Assembly: GCA_022410635.1 (NCBI GenBank)
Contig: JAJVDF010001743.1
Location: forward strand, 37,128-101,127
DNA: 64,000 nucleotides
From: Tretioscincus oriximinensis
Lineage: Eukaryota; Chordata; Lepidosauria; Squamata; Gymnophthalmidae
Direction of reading: 5' to 3'
In this document: positions 43,919-57,099 of the stretch, one piece after another
How the letters are laid out: each line of letters opens with the position of its first letter
Numbering within the stretch: position 1 is the first letter of the stretch
Translations under genes and position numbers: made by a program
Notes under the pieces: model-generated
Database searches by the model: none
Told to the model about the DNA's origin: nothing
Seen by the model: the letters and a program-made list of their open reading frames with translations, nothing else

Positions 43919-46900
43919 ATAGATACACATTTTGGCCTGTGATCCCTGAGAACAGAGAGAAGCCTGAAAATTGATTAAATATAAGGTCTGACTGCAATAA
44001 CAATTTAACCTTTTTTGTTGACCTTGTGTGAAGGTTCCATCTTTGGTAGGGTTGCAGTCTCATATGCATCCTGACAAGCAGTTCCTGTGGCAAATAAGTC
44101 AGATGGAATGATAACCTAAAATAGTTGAAAGTCATCAAGTTTCCATGTTATAGTATTTAGTGAGAAAATTTTCAGGTTGCTGGCTTAAATCTGAATTTTG
44201 AGGCTATATATTACATAAAGACTGGAGATTTCAGATATTTTAACCACATTAAAGCACTATAAGATCTCAGGAGAGGAACATAATAAGTCAACTATCTAAT
44301 GCAAATGCTCCTTTTGTATTAATGCTATTTCACATTTTGGTACTTACTTGGCTTTAGCTGAAATTCAGAGGGATACTCTTGCCTTCTACATGCGCAAGTC
44401 ATCTTCACTTTACATGTTCAGGAGATCAATGAAGCTGCTTAATGGAAAACTTGGCATTTGACTGCGGAAACAGTTTACCCTCCCTTGTTTCAGACACTGT
44501 TATTGTTTTAATTTTATACTTTGTTTCTAATTTCTTTTTAACATGCTTTGAGATTATTGGGTATAGAACGAGATAAAAATGACTACATTTAAATAAACAA
44601 TCAGTTGAGTATGCATGATACTTAAATTGTAGAGCTTGAGGGCTATAGATTTAAGTAGAAAACCATCACTGTAAACAACAGCAACAACATAACGGAAAAT
44701 CTAATATCAAATAACTTTTATTTTGTTGCCAAGGAAACCACAGGTAGTCAGAAAGAACTGAGGATCTACATAAAAGCAATTTTATCTTGTGCTGCATCCA
44801 TATCAGTGTGATACCTTTGCAAAATGTCTTCTCCTATTCTGCAGAAGGACCATATCTGAGACTTTTATCTATATGGCTTTTTTTGGACATGTGTATAAAT
44901 GCTCACTTACCTTTCTCCAAAATCAGACAAACAGTCTATTGAGATCGCATTCAAATGATGTCTTCCACTTCATTCCTAAGAAAATATAGAAATATATTTG
45001 ATACAGTTGCATTTCACCTGTATCTTTACTCAATTCCACACAAACCTAAAGGCAATGGTTACATAATAACATTACCAGCTAGTCAACATCTGGATGAAGT
45101 ATAAATGGACATGCTATGATTTAGGTGCTGCTCACCAAGGCTCTGTCCAGCAGGGTGAACTAAAACAGAACAGAAAGGTCTAGAGTGGTCTATTCACACT
45201 TATACAAGCCTGTTTCTCATGCCATGGGGTAGTTGTGGACAGCTGTGGATAGTTTTAAGCTGCCATGGAAACTAAGACTGGAGAAGAGTTCTGGCCATTT
45301 GTGGGATTTTAAAGGCAAATCAAGATCTGAGAAGCAAGTGTGAAAATGGTCTATGGGCCCCTTTTCACCTAATGTTTTGCCTCACTGCTTTGACACATTG
45401 TCTAGTAATCTCATCACATAATGCCCCATAAAGCATTGCTGTGTATGCCTTCCTACAATTCCCAATCATACCCTGTGAACTGAGAACCAATGAGCTTTTT
45501 ACAACTAACCTCAAAGTCTCACAAGATTTACTATTTTCGCATTGCTGAATGCATCCACAAAGAATATTTTTCCGGCTTATAAAAATGCCAACTATTGAAT
45601 CACACAAATTGCAGTGGCTAGAAATTCCACCACAATGGACTGTTTTAGCAAGTGGATTGCTGAACATGCATGTCCTCTTGAGGCAGATTAAAGATGTTAT
45701 TGCTTCCACCTCACTAAATATCATGAATGGGAATGAAGCCTATGTCACAGTTTTGACTTTTAAAGGCAATCATAGTGCAATGTGGATGTTGAAGTTGGGC
45801 CTTCCATGCAAATCCATTAAATATGTTCCACCTAATGTATGTTTTATGCCCACAGTTTCTATGTATTTGAGAAATGGAATGGAGGGGATCCTTAGATCAT
45901 TTCAGCTTGATCTTTTAAAACTGACAGCTGACCTTTTGTTTCTGAACAGTTTTCTAGAATTACTTATGATGTTCTCCTCCCAATGTTATATAGAATGCTA
46001 ATTTCTGCACACGGGCAGTAATTCAATTCAGAGAACTCACCATTTCACATTGTAAGTGTGGGAATGGTGCTAATCCAGGTCAAATGTGAGTGAACTGTGG
46101 AGAGATGAAAATCATGGGAACAGTTCAACATTTTTTCAATGCTGCATTTTTTCCTGCACGTTATTCTGGGCAAATGTGGTGACTCCTAAATTGCAACTTC
46201 TTTCTCTGTTTGCCTACACGGGGAAGCAGGATAAAAATTATCACCCATCCAATTTACCATTCCATCCATTTTTCTAACACTCAGAGCTAATCAGTTAGCA
46301 GAACTGCTATTATTGCTATTCTAATGCAGTTGAAAGAGAGAGGAATTTTTAAATAAAATTTATTTTTATAAGAAACTGTTCTACAAAGGAGTGAGTGGAG
46401 AATTAGTATGTAATCAGTAGACATGCATAGAATTCAGCTTTTGAATCTAGAATTCATCATATTAGAAATTTTGTAATAAGTAATAAAATGCCATCAATAT
46501 TTAATTGGCTTTTTTATAATTTATAAATGTAGCATGAAACTCTAGCTTCACAGTATGCCATCATTTAGGGAGGAAATGGATTTGTCTAAGTCCTTAATGT
46601 CTGTAACCGAAGTATTTCAGTTAAGGAATTTATATTATCTACCAACCAGTGCTGCTTAAGTGTTCAAACTATCACTTTTCAGTAGAATGTACAATAAATC
46701 AAATTAATCTGTTCCAGTTGGTAGAAGATAACTCAAGCCTGGATTTATCCTTGGGAATATTTTCATCAGTAGTAATAATTATGTAGAACTCCTACACTTT
46801 CAACACTGATTCAAAGTTTGTTGAAGTTTTAGGACTTTAGGAAGATTTTCTTTCAGCCACTAGATATCTTGCTTTTATCTGTATTTCTGTGTCACATTAT

Positions 46901-48784
46901 TATATAATTTTGAAGATAGTTCTTATATTAAAAGCAAAATAGTGTGGGAAGAGATTGGTGAGAAGCCACTTGTCATAGACGAGATATAGGTCTCCTGAAT
47001 TGTGGGCTGAATGGAGAGGACAACAATACAGGATTCAGCTGAGCGGGAAGCAGAAAAAAACCAATCATTAATTCAGCTGAAAACTGAAACCAATTATGAA
47101 AAGTTATGGTATTTCTGACAACAGAAAGCAGAATCAAATGCTAAATTAGTGATCAATTCTCTAGGAATTGAGAAATATACAATATAGGCTGTGTCTAGAC
47201 TATTGTCTATCTGTCTGTTACTTTCCTTGCTAGGTGAATCATTATTATGGTGCTTTATACCTTTGAGATCACAAGAGAATTTTCTTAAGCACTACCAAGC
47301 TACTAATATTGTGCCATATCCAGATAAGACTTTCCCCTGTAGTCAATGTGCCCAAATCTATCTATCCCACACTGGCCTCCTTAGCCACCAGTACCTGATA
47401 TACCTCTCAGTAGCACAGCTGCAATTTCTAGAATTACAGTCTTTCTAGAATTTCTCTAGAATTACGAATTTCTGTCTTTCCCTTCTCTTTTCTTCTGCTA
47501 GACAATGACAGAAAGGAGCCACTTGATAACAAAATTTAGCATCTACTACAACTTTTACAATATGTTCTACTGATAATTTGTGAAAGATTCTTTTAAAAAG
47601 CCTTCTCTTGGCACAAGCATTACAAAACCATGGAAATATGGTATTGATCTCATGATTATAGTGTTATGTCTTGATGTGCTGAATTCCTATCTTTTGTACT
47701 TTTCCAGGCAGAAGCATTCCTACCGCTAGCCAAAAAGCAGGAAGTAAGAAGGCTGAATTCTAGCACTACTGTGTTCTATATGTCTGGCTCCCCATCCCAG
47801 ATTGGGTAAAAACACATGTGACATTTTCCAATTTTGCTGAAATGGGGAGGAAAGCAACAGGCATTTAGAACACAGAAGTTCTAGAGTTAAGCTTTCAGGA
47901 ATTATGTGGGTTGCTTAAAAGGAATCCATGCAAAGAAAGTATATGACAACTTTAAGTATGATTTCAAAATGTTTGGGGAATAGTGAAGTGATTAGCAAAT
48001 ACTACCTGGATGTCTATATTACTTTTGACCAAAAGGTATTTTGGAAGATCTCACTAGTAGAGTAAATAACTGGTAATGATAGAGTTCTTGCAAGATACAC
48101 ATAATTCAGAGAGGCTCTCACCTCCATCCCTTGGAATATTGGTATCTTGCATCATATTCTGGATTCCACCAAGATTTTTAATGCCATTTTTAAGGGAAAA
48201 TTAGGAACTGTTTCCATTACCTTCTTTTAGTACGGGTTATGTTCATGATCATAGCAAGAGCTGGATTTATAAGTGTTTTTCGAAAACCTCAGGGGCTTTC
48301 AAGTATTTACATTCAGAGAATGGACTCTAGGAACAATTCCCTGATTGGAATGGGGGGCGGGGGGAGGAGAGATATTTCTTGCTTTCACCCTTCCCCTTGA
48401 TGAAGTATTTCTATTTCTAGCCCAGGAACAAAAAGTGCAAACGTTGTATGTTTATTTGCATTTTTGCAAATAAGTGCAGATAATTAGCCAAACTACAGTA
48501 TTTCTCCTTCCCATAGAAAACACCTTTAAGAAGCCAGGTGTGCCTACCTATTGGGAAATTTGTAGACAACATATACACTGTTGTATCCCAGCTGTTTTAT
48601 GTGTTCTACCTGTCTGGGTGAAAACATAATATGTGATATTTAGAATACAGAAGTCCTGGGTTGCAGTGTGCATTATCTGCAGGAATGTTTCAACAGCGCA
48701 GGTATGATTGTGACTGTTTGAAAACACCACAGGGAAGGGAAAGTTAAAGTATATTTAAGAATGCTTTTGAAGCATTTGGGGAAT
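43919..48784. other. No recognised gene
   Basis: About 4.9 kb of AT-rich DNA. The longest ORF (45549-46001, 150 codons, +) has no domain, signal peptide or repeat relationship I can see, and an equally long antisense frame overlaps it, so it is probably chance. A cluster of TTCTAGAA-like sites lies at 47,426-47,465. Confidence 0.5.
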
Positions 48785-49432
48785 TGTGAAACAATGTGTT
48801 CAATTCTGGTCACCACATCTCAAGAGGGATATTTTGGAACTGGAGAAGGTGCAGAAAAGGGCAACAAAAATGATCAAGGGTCTGGAGCAACTCCCTTATG
48901 AAGTCAGGCTGCAACGTCTGGGCCTCTTCAGCTTCGAAGGGCAATGTTTGAGAGGTGATCTGTTTGACGTCTACAAAATCATGCAGGGTNAATAGAGAAA
49001 AAAATGTTTTCTCTATCACACAACACTAGGACCAGAGGGCCCTCCTTAAAACTGATGGGTAGAAAAGTAAGAACAGTAAAAGGAAAGTATTTTTTCACCC
49101 AGAGGGTCATCGGCCTGTGGAATTTACTTCCTGAAGAGGTAGTGGTAGCTAACAGCTTCGATAGTTTCAAGACTAGACAGGTTTATGGACACCAAGGGTA
49201 TAAATGGATACTAGGATGGATGTCTGGATTCTGCCTCCGGGATGGAGCAACAGGCAGGACTCCTGAGATACCATTTGCAGGGAGTCATGAACAGGTGCAT
49301 ATTTTGCTTTCCTCTGTTTGGACTGCCCGGGTGCATCTGGTGGGCCTCTGTGTGACACAATGCTGGACTTGATGGGCTGTGGCCTGATCCAGTGTGGCTC
49401 TTCTTATGTTCTCATGTTCTTATGAAGTGTGT
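48785..49432 (+). mobile_element. CR1-clade LINE 3' end (family A, copy 8), well preserved
   Basis: The frames read CVQFWSPHLKRDILELEKVQ, TKMIKGLEQLPYEVRLQRLG (48786-48995), then SLSHNTRTRGPSLKLMGRKV and FFTQRVIGLWNLLPEEVVVA (49004-49372). An ambiguous base (48990) sits at the frame break. The UTR ends with GATGGGCTGTGGCCTGATCC and repeats of TTATGTTCTCATGTTCTTATG. It is the least diverged family-A copy and useful as a local reference. Confidence 0.93.
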
Positions 49433-51117
49433 ATAGGGCCTTATTGTCTAAATATGCTTCTGTAGGAAAGATTTGCACTTATTAAAATGAGCATAAAATG
49501 AAAAATGGGTGTATTTTTACTGTTTAAAAAGGGGCATTTATCAGATGGAGAAAAGAAACTGTGAAGTTTTGTTTACATCCTGCAATTGCATTTAGTTGCT
49601 ACTGCGAAATGGCAGATGTCAATTGTTGGGAAACTATTGCTTCTCCATGAAATTGCTGCTTTGAAAAAGTACCTGAATTGGATATTTCTGTCTGTTTTTC
49701 TCTGTTCCTCCCCCCTCAACACATGGTTCTTACACAAGCTAAACAATTAGGCATAATAGAAAACAGTTTTCATGGTTTTGTCATGGATTTGCTGCCAGTC
49801 CTTTGTAACACGTTTTGGCGCATTATTCCATGAAAACTAGTTCTTAAATCATGTATTGAGACACCTTTATAAATTCTAATTTCTATATACTAGGGTTACC
49901 AGATAAACAGCGATAGAACTTTATACCTTTAATGGATATGAAAAAGTTATTCCTCTTCCTCATTGACTATAAACATTATAAACTTGTGAAAATTCTTCTC
50001 TTCTATAGTCATTAAGTTACAAAGTTCTATTCTGTTTTAATCTGCTGTGTACTAGTTTCCTATCTGATTACAATCTATATGAAAGACCATAAACCATGTG
50101 CTTAACATGGATTGAAGTGGAGATGGGAGCATTAGCTGCCAGATGCCACCTTTGAGTCATTCTTGAACATTTTCATAAAATGAAAAATTAGCAAATAATA
50201 AATTGAACTTGTTTTGTATTTACTAGTATTTCATAGTCCTTCCCCAAAATAGATTCACTTTGATAAATTACCAGGTTTGGTCTGCAGAATTATTATTCTG
50301 TATTTTATTGAGTTTCTTCCTGAGAAACTAAAGGTCTTCTTAATTACATAAATTGTGCTCCAGTCAAATATTTTCCCTAAAATCAAAATCAATTTCTTTT
50401 GCATTCTCTCGGGAACTAGCAACATACTTATTTGCCAGCCTCACTTCAAAAAATGATATTTAAATATTGAGCAACATTTCAACAAAATGATTATCATAAA
50501 ATGTCATGCTATTCTTAGTATTGCAGTGTATTATATATTCAAATACACAGCACATACAAGGAAATGCAGTCAGAAATCATTAACACATTTATTTATGTGC
50601 CAGTTTGCATTTACTACTCTTGAGTAGGAAAAATGTCTGGCAAAAATGTAAGAACAATTATGGGCAAATTGCATTTATTAGTAAAACAGAGGAATGAAGC
50701 ATATTGTGGATTTAAATACTTAAACAGGACTGATCATGACAAAAATATTTATTAAACATCTTTATCATTAATAAGATGTGAATCACTGAGCTCTGGGATT
50801 TGTTTTTATTGTGACCAATCCTAGAGCCCAAAAGGAGGCATCCATTGGACTTTCAACTAGTTATTTAATTTTTGTCGCTTTTGCCACCATTACCCAGGAA
50901 GAGGGGAGGCTAATGGCAGAGGCTGAGACAAAGGTGAGAGACTCCTTCCCCAAAACCCAGCATTTTTGCAGTACTTACAGTAATAAAAACACCACTACTC
51001 TAGGAAAGTCAGCATTTTGGTGCTGCTTGTGGCTCCTCCCCCTGGCTCAGCTGGGTGCAATGCAAGCCTTTCTGTCCGCTCCTTCCCTTTCCTCCCCTCT
51101 TTCCCACCCTCCACCCC
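49433..51117. other. No recognised gene
   Basis: AT-rich DNA, then a pyrimidine-rich stretch (about 51,060-51,117) just before the purine tract. Confidence 0.5.
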
Positions 51118-51421
51118 TGGAGGGAGGAAGAGGAAGGGAAGGGGAGGGGGAGAGGGGGAAGGAAGAGGAAGAACAGGAGGAAGAGGAGGAAGAAGGAAGA
51201 AGGAGAGGGAAGAGGGAAGAGGGGTGGATTGGGGGAGGACAGGGGGAGAAGGGGAGGGGGAGAGAAGAACAGGAGGAAGAACAAGAGGAAGAACAAGAGG
51301 AAGAGAAGAACAAAGAAAAAAGGAAAAACAGGAGCAGGAAGATGAGGTAAGAGAAGAAGGAGAGAGGAAGAGGAAGAGGGGGGAAGGAGAAAGGGAGGAG
51401 AAAGAAGAGGAGGAGGGAGGG
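51118..51421. repeat. ~300-bp polypurine tract
   Basis: An almost unbroken run of A/G on the plus strand (GGA, GAA, GGGGA units) with only scattered C and T. It is preceded directly by a pyrimidine-rich segment of about 60 bp. Long ORFs on both strands here encode only Glu/Arg/Lys/Gly (or Ser/Pro/Leu/Phe) runs and are compositional artefacts. Such tracts can adopt triplex (H-DNA) structures. Confidence 0.93.
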
Positions 51422-51434
51422 GCTTGTAGCTAGT

Positions 51435-51616
51435 AGAAGAATCTGTTTTTTATACTCCACCTCGTCACCCAAAGGGACTTAGAGCAGACATTTTCACACA
51501 AAGGCTTACATCTATTCTACCTTCCATATCAGGTTAATGATGGTACTCATTTATCTAATTGAAATGCAGATTGCAAATCTACTTTCTCTTGAATAGCTGA
51601 GTAGGGTAGAGAAGGT
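51435..51616 (-). mobile_element. tRNA-derived SINE, copy 4, degraded 3' part
   Basis: TATACTCCACCTCGTCACCC, AAAGGGACTTAGAGC, CTATTCTACCTTCCATATCAGG and GAATAGCTGAGTAGGGTAGAG line up in order with copies at 14.0 and 24.9 kb. The tRNA-like head is missing. It is older than the other copies. It adjoins the purine tract, whose GAA-rich end may have grown from the SINE's GAA tail. Confidence 0.65.
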
Positions 51617-54600
51617 TTAAAAGCATATATGTGATCAGATTTTCTATGTCACTTCTAATATTCCATAGTTGGGTATTATGGAATCATGACTGGCTTCTAA
51701 TTGACTGTATGGACGTAGCTTCCTCTAAGTTGTTTTCTCAGCAGAAAATACAAAAGTAGATTGCCATTTCCTACTGAGGAGAAAGAGGATCAAACCATCC
51801 TCTGCTTGCCAGGCAGTTTGATTTGCAGCAGAGTCAGGAGCTTTGCCACAATCTATTTCATTTTATACACTGAGATGTTTCTGGATATCACTTCTTCCCC
51901 CAAGTTCTTTGCATGAATCTTATTGTAACCATTTGCATATTGATGTTTGAGGACTGAATAATAGTATGAACAGATCCTAGTGCCCAAGTAAATGAGGGTT
52001 TGAAAAAATAATGATAAACCATTTATGATGAATTTCCTTTTTCATTCATGGTAATATTCTGGTAGCTGCTGTTGTATCACACTTGATACAACCTGAGCTT
52101 TCAATAGTTTAATAGTCTATAGATTTAAACTTCTAAAACCCCTTTTCATTTTTACCATCGAAATTTTGTGCTAATCAATATACCAGACCAGCAAGTATAT
52201 TAGGAGGCCCCTTCTACATGATGGTGTAATCTAAGGGATGCCCCAGATGAGGCCAACACCTATGCCTAAAGGAAGACTTCTGGTACATTTGCTGGTCGTG
52301 TATACTAGCCACTGTGTGATCACTCCATTTGCTTGTGCTAGTATGGTTGGTAGTCTGAGCAAAAACCAATTGAAACAATTCCATGAATGTTACAATTCAT
52401 TATGATAAATACTGCTAGGATAAACCAAATGTCATCGAAGTACTCAAAACAGCTCACCACAAGTACAAAGCTTGTATCGCTATATATCTGCATCACATCA
52501 TGTCAAACCATTACTTTATCATTTTCAATTCATCTTTAGTCCCACAGAATGAGGTTTAGCCCAATCAGGAGGGGGCAGGGGAACCTAAGCCTATTTTTCA
52601 GGATAGAAGAAGAACTGAATATGCTTTTAAAGTAAAGATATGATCAAGTAGTGCATTATTATTTAGCCAAGGTAAACATAACAAAGGTTTCCATAAGGAA
52701 CCGTTTTTTATTTTAACTTCACACACAGTCAACGTGTATAGTTCTCTTACTAAGCCTAAAGCTGAACCATTCAAAGTTTCCAAGTTTACTGCAATGTATT
52801 TACCTCCAAAGCATCTTCAACATGTTATTAAATAGATACAATTTTGCCTGTAGAAATTATAGTATAACATATGCAATGTATTATTACTAGGGTGTACTGT
52901 ATGAATTTGTCTGCTTCATGCTTTTAATTAATGTTGTAAGGGACGTTCTTCTCCCAAGACACATTTCAACAGTTTTATGTATTTATTATTAGCAATATAT
53001 AAACCTCCATTACATCTCTTTTTGTTCATTTATTCTAATGCAATAAAACAGGAGGATTACAACAATTCCTAATACATTAGTGGCAATTAAACACTAATGT
53101 GTAGTGATGGGAAATTAACTTATTTCCCTCAGGAGCAAATAGCACACCATGGCTATTAGAATTCTGTTTCACCTTTTCCTTCCTGCCTCTGATATTTTCA
53201 TTATCATTCCTTGTGATATTTTTGTGATGTGGTCAGTCACTTACTCTGTGTTCCAAGGTATATTTTTAATCCATCTTCAGTTCTGAAGAACTCGAATATA
53301 GCAGGAAATAAGCCTTTTAAATGTATGTGTTGAAACAGCATCATAGAGTATCTGGTGCAGAAAAAGACCAGCAGGACAGAACAGAAGGAAACTAATTTTC
53401 AAACAAGGTTCAAATCTTGTTTAAACATTGATCATCAGACATCTGGATCATACATCCTTTTACTGTGATTAGATGAAGGTACATTTCATTGTCTAATCAT
53501 CCCAAAAAAAGGCATATCAACCTACATTTCTCCAACCACTTCAGTCATAGTGAAAATATTGGGCTTTGTGAACACTACAGACAACCCAAGATGTGGTTGC
53601 ACCTATCCAGTTGGTTGCATAAAGTGTCTTCCAACAAAAGTGTGTTTTCATCCATAGGGTGATTCGAGACATGATATAAAACCTGAAAATTTCCCAGGAA
53701 TTTACCGAGACATAACCATGATTTATTACTTCCTAATGAGGTTCTTCCTTAATAAATCAACAACCTGTAATATTGCCATGTCAGGCAAACTATCAATAAT
53801 ACCTCCTTGTCTAGTTTTTTTTTTTTACCATTATCTTATTTTGTGATGCTAGGGCAGCAAGAGGCAGTTATTTGATCTTTTTTCCCATCTGAATGATTTT
53901 AGCCCTATCAAGACAAGTCCAAACACTGAGATACTAAGACATGGTTTCTTGTAGCTCTGCCTCTTTCAGGGAGACAAAGGTGTGTGTGTGTGTGAGACAG
54001 AGAGCCTCCACTCCTCCAAACCCTTTCCCCATCTATCAATTCCCACTCACTCCTACCCCTTTCCTCATTCATCCCCCAAGATTCCCCCTCAAGGGCAATG
54101 TTAAGGATAAAGGAAGGTATTTTCTTCTCTCTTTCCCTGCCAGAGTTCTAAAGTTGTTTCAGCACCATGGACAGAACTTCTGAGACACAGCTGGCAATCC
54201 GGTGTGATTTCAGCACCATAGACAACTTCTGTGCAATCAGAATTGCTGTAAAGATAATCTCTCTCCTCTCTTTGTGTGTACATACCTCTCCATCTTGACA
54301 AAAATATTCTCTTTGCAGCTATTTCTGTGCTAAAGCTGCTTTTTGTTTTAATGGATTTTAGGATAGTTTTGAGGACCCACTTTGCAGAACCCATTCCTCA
54401 AATTATCTTAAATCATTACTTTCTTGCTATGGTAGTTTAATTGAGTATGGGCCATGACACTAATTTATTTTGCTTTTCCCTCTTTCTCTTTACAGTGTAT
54501 AGTTCCTTTATTGAAAAAGTAATTACTGACTTCCAATACAATAACTAGAAAATGACTTTTTCTAATAACCTAGATTGTCACATTACCATTGCCACAGTAA

Positions 54601-56348
54601 AATCATTGCTGCACCAGGAAGATAGAGGTGGCAGAGGATGGGTGGGAGAAAGAGAAAATGTTTCTTTGATTTCAGATGGATTTTAAATTACTGCAAAGGA
54701 TCTATTAAAGATCAGATATCTCTGTTGTCATTGCCTGACCTCCAGCACAGTATGATTTAGCAGCTGAAAGCAAAAGGTTGCCTCCACAGAAATGTTGGAG
54801 AGGTCACTTCTTTGAAGCTTATTTTTCTCCCACTGGAAAGAAAAAGAAAAAGAAAACAGCCTGCTTACAGAGATACAATAAGTCATTGTTTATCTATTAT
54901 TATTCTCCTTTCTCTTCTCTCTCTCCCTCCCTCCTCATCTATTCCCACTACACCTTTTTACATTTAAAAAATAACAATAAAATATATTGTTAAAAATCTG
55001 AAAGATGAGCTGCTAAAATTAAGTACGACCTATGTTAATTTCCTGAACTTTTTTATGTGAGCCAATGCTTTTCAGATCTAGTAAAGCGAAATCAGCATTT
55101 AGGACAGGGTTGCTACCCAAGCTGATGCAAAGCTGATCTGCAAATTGTTCTGTGTTGCAAATTTGGACAAAGAATAAATAGCATAGAGATATAGTCCAAA
55201 GTGATATAGTCCAAAGTGCATTGAAGAGTTGAGGATGTCAAGGACATACATTACACACACATTGTGAAGAGAGAAGAGAAAGTAAAGTACTTTATTGTTT
55301 ACAAAACTTGCTTATATCCTTTCCAACACTTTCCAGTTATGGACATGCGCACTTACATAAATGCAGTCATCTACCAGCACAGATAATTAGGCTCAGTTCT
55401 TGAGAGAAACTTTAAGGAGTGACCAGAGAAAGAAATTGATAACAGGATGGGAACCTTAACACAACATACACTACCAAAACTTCCTGAACTCTAGTTATCC
55501 TCAGAGGCCTACTAAAGGCGAAGCCTGAATAACACTTATGCTAAGCTTTCACACATGACCCTCTCTGCTGACCTGGGTTTGCCCAACCGTCAGCTGCGAG
55601 ATGGTCACCATTCCTACAGTGCATAATGGCTAAAATGTAATACTCTATGTCTTAAACTCCTTGTTAGAAATTTTGCACTGGAATGTTTTCTAGCTCTGTG
55701 ATAGCTGACTCATAAGTAAAAAGAATTAGAAAATATCAATATCACTTCTTTCCATTGCGATCCTTCTTCAAATACCTTGTTTTGAAAGTTAAGACTTTTC
55801 CTATATGGTTTTCCATTTTAAAAATTCTATGCAAATTACCAAACATTTAAAAAAGGGTAAAAAGGACATTTTGTGTATTGTTTGTAATGATGATTTAAAG
55901 TAAAATATATTTCACAGATGTGTGTCTGTAGCTAATCCAGGCTTCATTCAATCAGAACCTAAAAGGCTTAGCCTGGGGCTAGATTAGTACTGCTAGGTAT
56001 GTGTATGGCAGTCCCAGCCATGGCTATATTCTGATATCACTTTTTAATCCACTACTGGATAGTCTGGAATAAAGCATGGATATTCCAGAATAAAGCATTC
56101 CAGACGTTGCATTATTCTGGAATATAGTGGAATAACTAAGTTTTGTCTGGATGCAGCTGAAATCACAACATAAAGGGCTGATATTCCACAATAGTGTTAT
56201 GGTGGGAAAACCAAGTCCAGTCTGGGTATAAGATCAAATGCAGGAGCACGTACATTTCTGGATGATTGGCCTGGGAGATGGTTTTCAAACATGCATGACA
56301 CCAGGCCCTGCGAAAATGGTGACCACCCATGCATAATCGAACACTTCT
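51617..56348. other. No recognised gene
   Basis: About 4.7 kb of AT-rich DNA with small simple repeats: (GT)n near 53,973-53,991 and GAAAAA units near 54,836-54,857. A small inverted motif GTCTGGAAT / ATTCCAGAC lies at about 56,069-56,105. No motif-bearing ORF is seen. Confidence 0.5.
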
Positions 56349-56436
56349 AAATATACTGCTCAAAACAATTAAGGGAACACTTAGTGTTACACTGTTATGT
56401 TAATGTGTTCCCTTAATTGTTTTGAGCAGTATATTT
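56349..56436. mobile_element. Tc1-type mini-element: two TIRs back to back
   Basis: CTGCTCAAAACAATTAAGGG opens the left terminal repeat (56356-56380). The right repeat (56405-56429) is its exact complement over 25 bp, with TA on both outer sides (56354-56355, 56430-56431). The flanking AAATA/TATTT extends the perfect arms to 32 bp. Only 24 bp lie between them. The CTGCTCAAAA...GGGAACAC terminus is that of a vertebrate Tc1-like transposon family. This is a minimal internal-deletion derivative with no transposase. Confidence 0.82.
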
Positions 56437-57099
56437 TGTGTCATCAAAATATTCTTATGTACAGTAGGAGAAACACCATTGTGGGAACAGCACAACACAC
56501 TCATGTGTCTAGGATCTTACATTTACTTCACAGTCTGGAGGGATTCTAAGGGCACATCCACACACGTGGATAGATTGCATGAGAAATGAGCTGTGAATGT
56601 GACTCTCACTAGTGTTCAGCACTGCACATCTGGTATTTCACTAACACAAAATACCCAAATGCTCCTGTCTGCAGTGATTTCACATGCATGAAGGCTCCAA
56701 TCAAGACAAATGGAAATGGAGCACGTCATGCTACTGAGTGTTTTGACTCAGATGTTTTTATCTATACATATGTTTTTTAGAAAGCTCAAAAGTGGTGTAC
56801 ATAGAGCAGTACATGGACATTAGTGTTTCCAAGCTTCTGAAAATCATTTTCTGACATTTTTTCCTTTCTAATTTATTTTTTAAGAAAAAAATTTATACAC
56901 AGAAAAAATAACACATTACAAATAAACATCAAAACATCCCACTCTCCACACTGCCACCTTACAATCAGAAATATTTACAGTTCAAAATCTTCTTTGTTTG
57001 AAGAACATCAGAATTGTTCCTGTTAGAGCTTCATTTGCAGCCAAAAATAGTCCGTAGGCAATGAGGTTCTGCCATTTTTCACTCCAAAGTGAAAAATGT
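56437..57099. other. No recognised feature
   Basis: AT-rich spacer upstream of the L2 element. Nothing supportable is seen. Confidence 0.5.

Noticed and set aside
45168..45370. Possible small MITE (TATTCACACTT ... AAGTGTGAAAATGG)
   Set aside because: Only about 10 bp of inverted match at the ends and no flanking duplication; could be chance.
45549..46001. 150-codon plus-strand ORF
   Set aside because: No recognisable domain, no repeat relatives in the window, and it overlaps a 119-codon antisense ORF; most likely chance.
47426..47465. Cluster of TTCTAGAA sites resembling heat-shock elements
   Set aside because: Spacing does not give a continuous nTTCnnGAAn array and no promoter or gene is nearby.
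50811..51472. Several overlapping ORFs of 95-179 codons on both strands around 51 kb
   Set aside because: They are translations of the polypurine/polypyrimidine tract and consist of Glu/Arg/Lys/Gly or Ser/Pro/Leu/Phe runs; composition explains the lack of stops.
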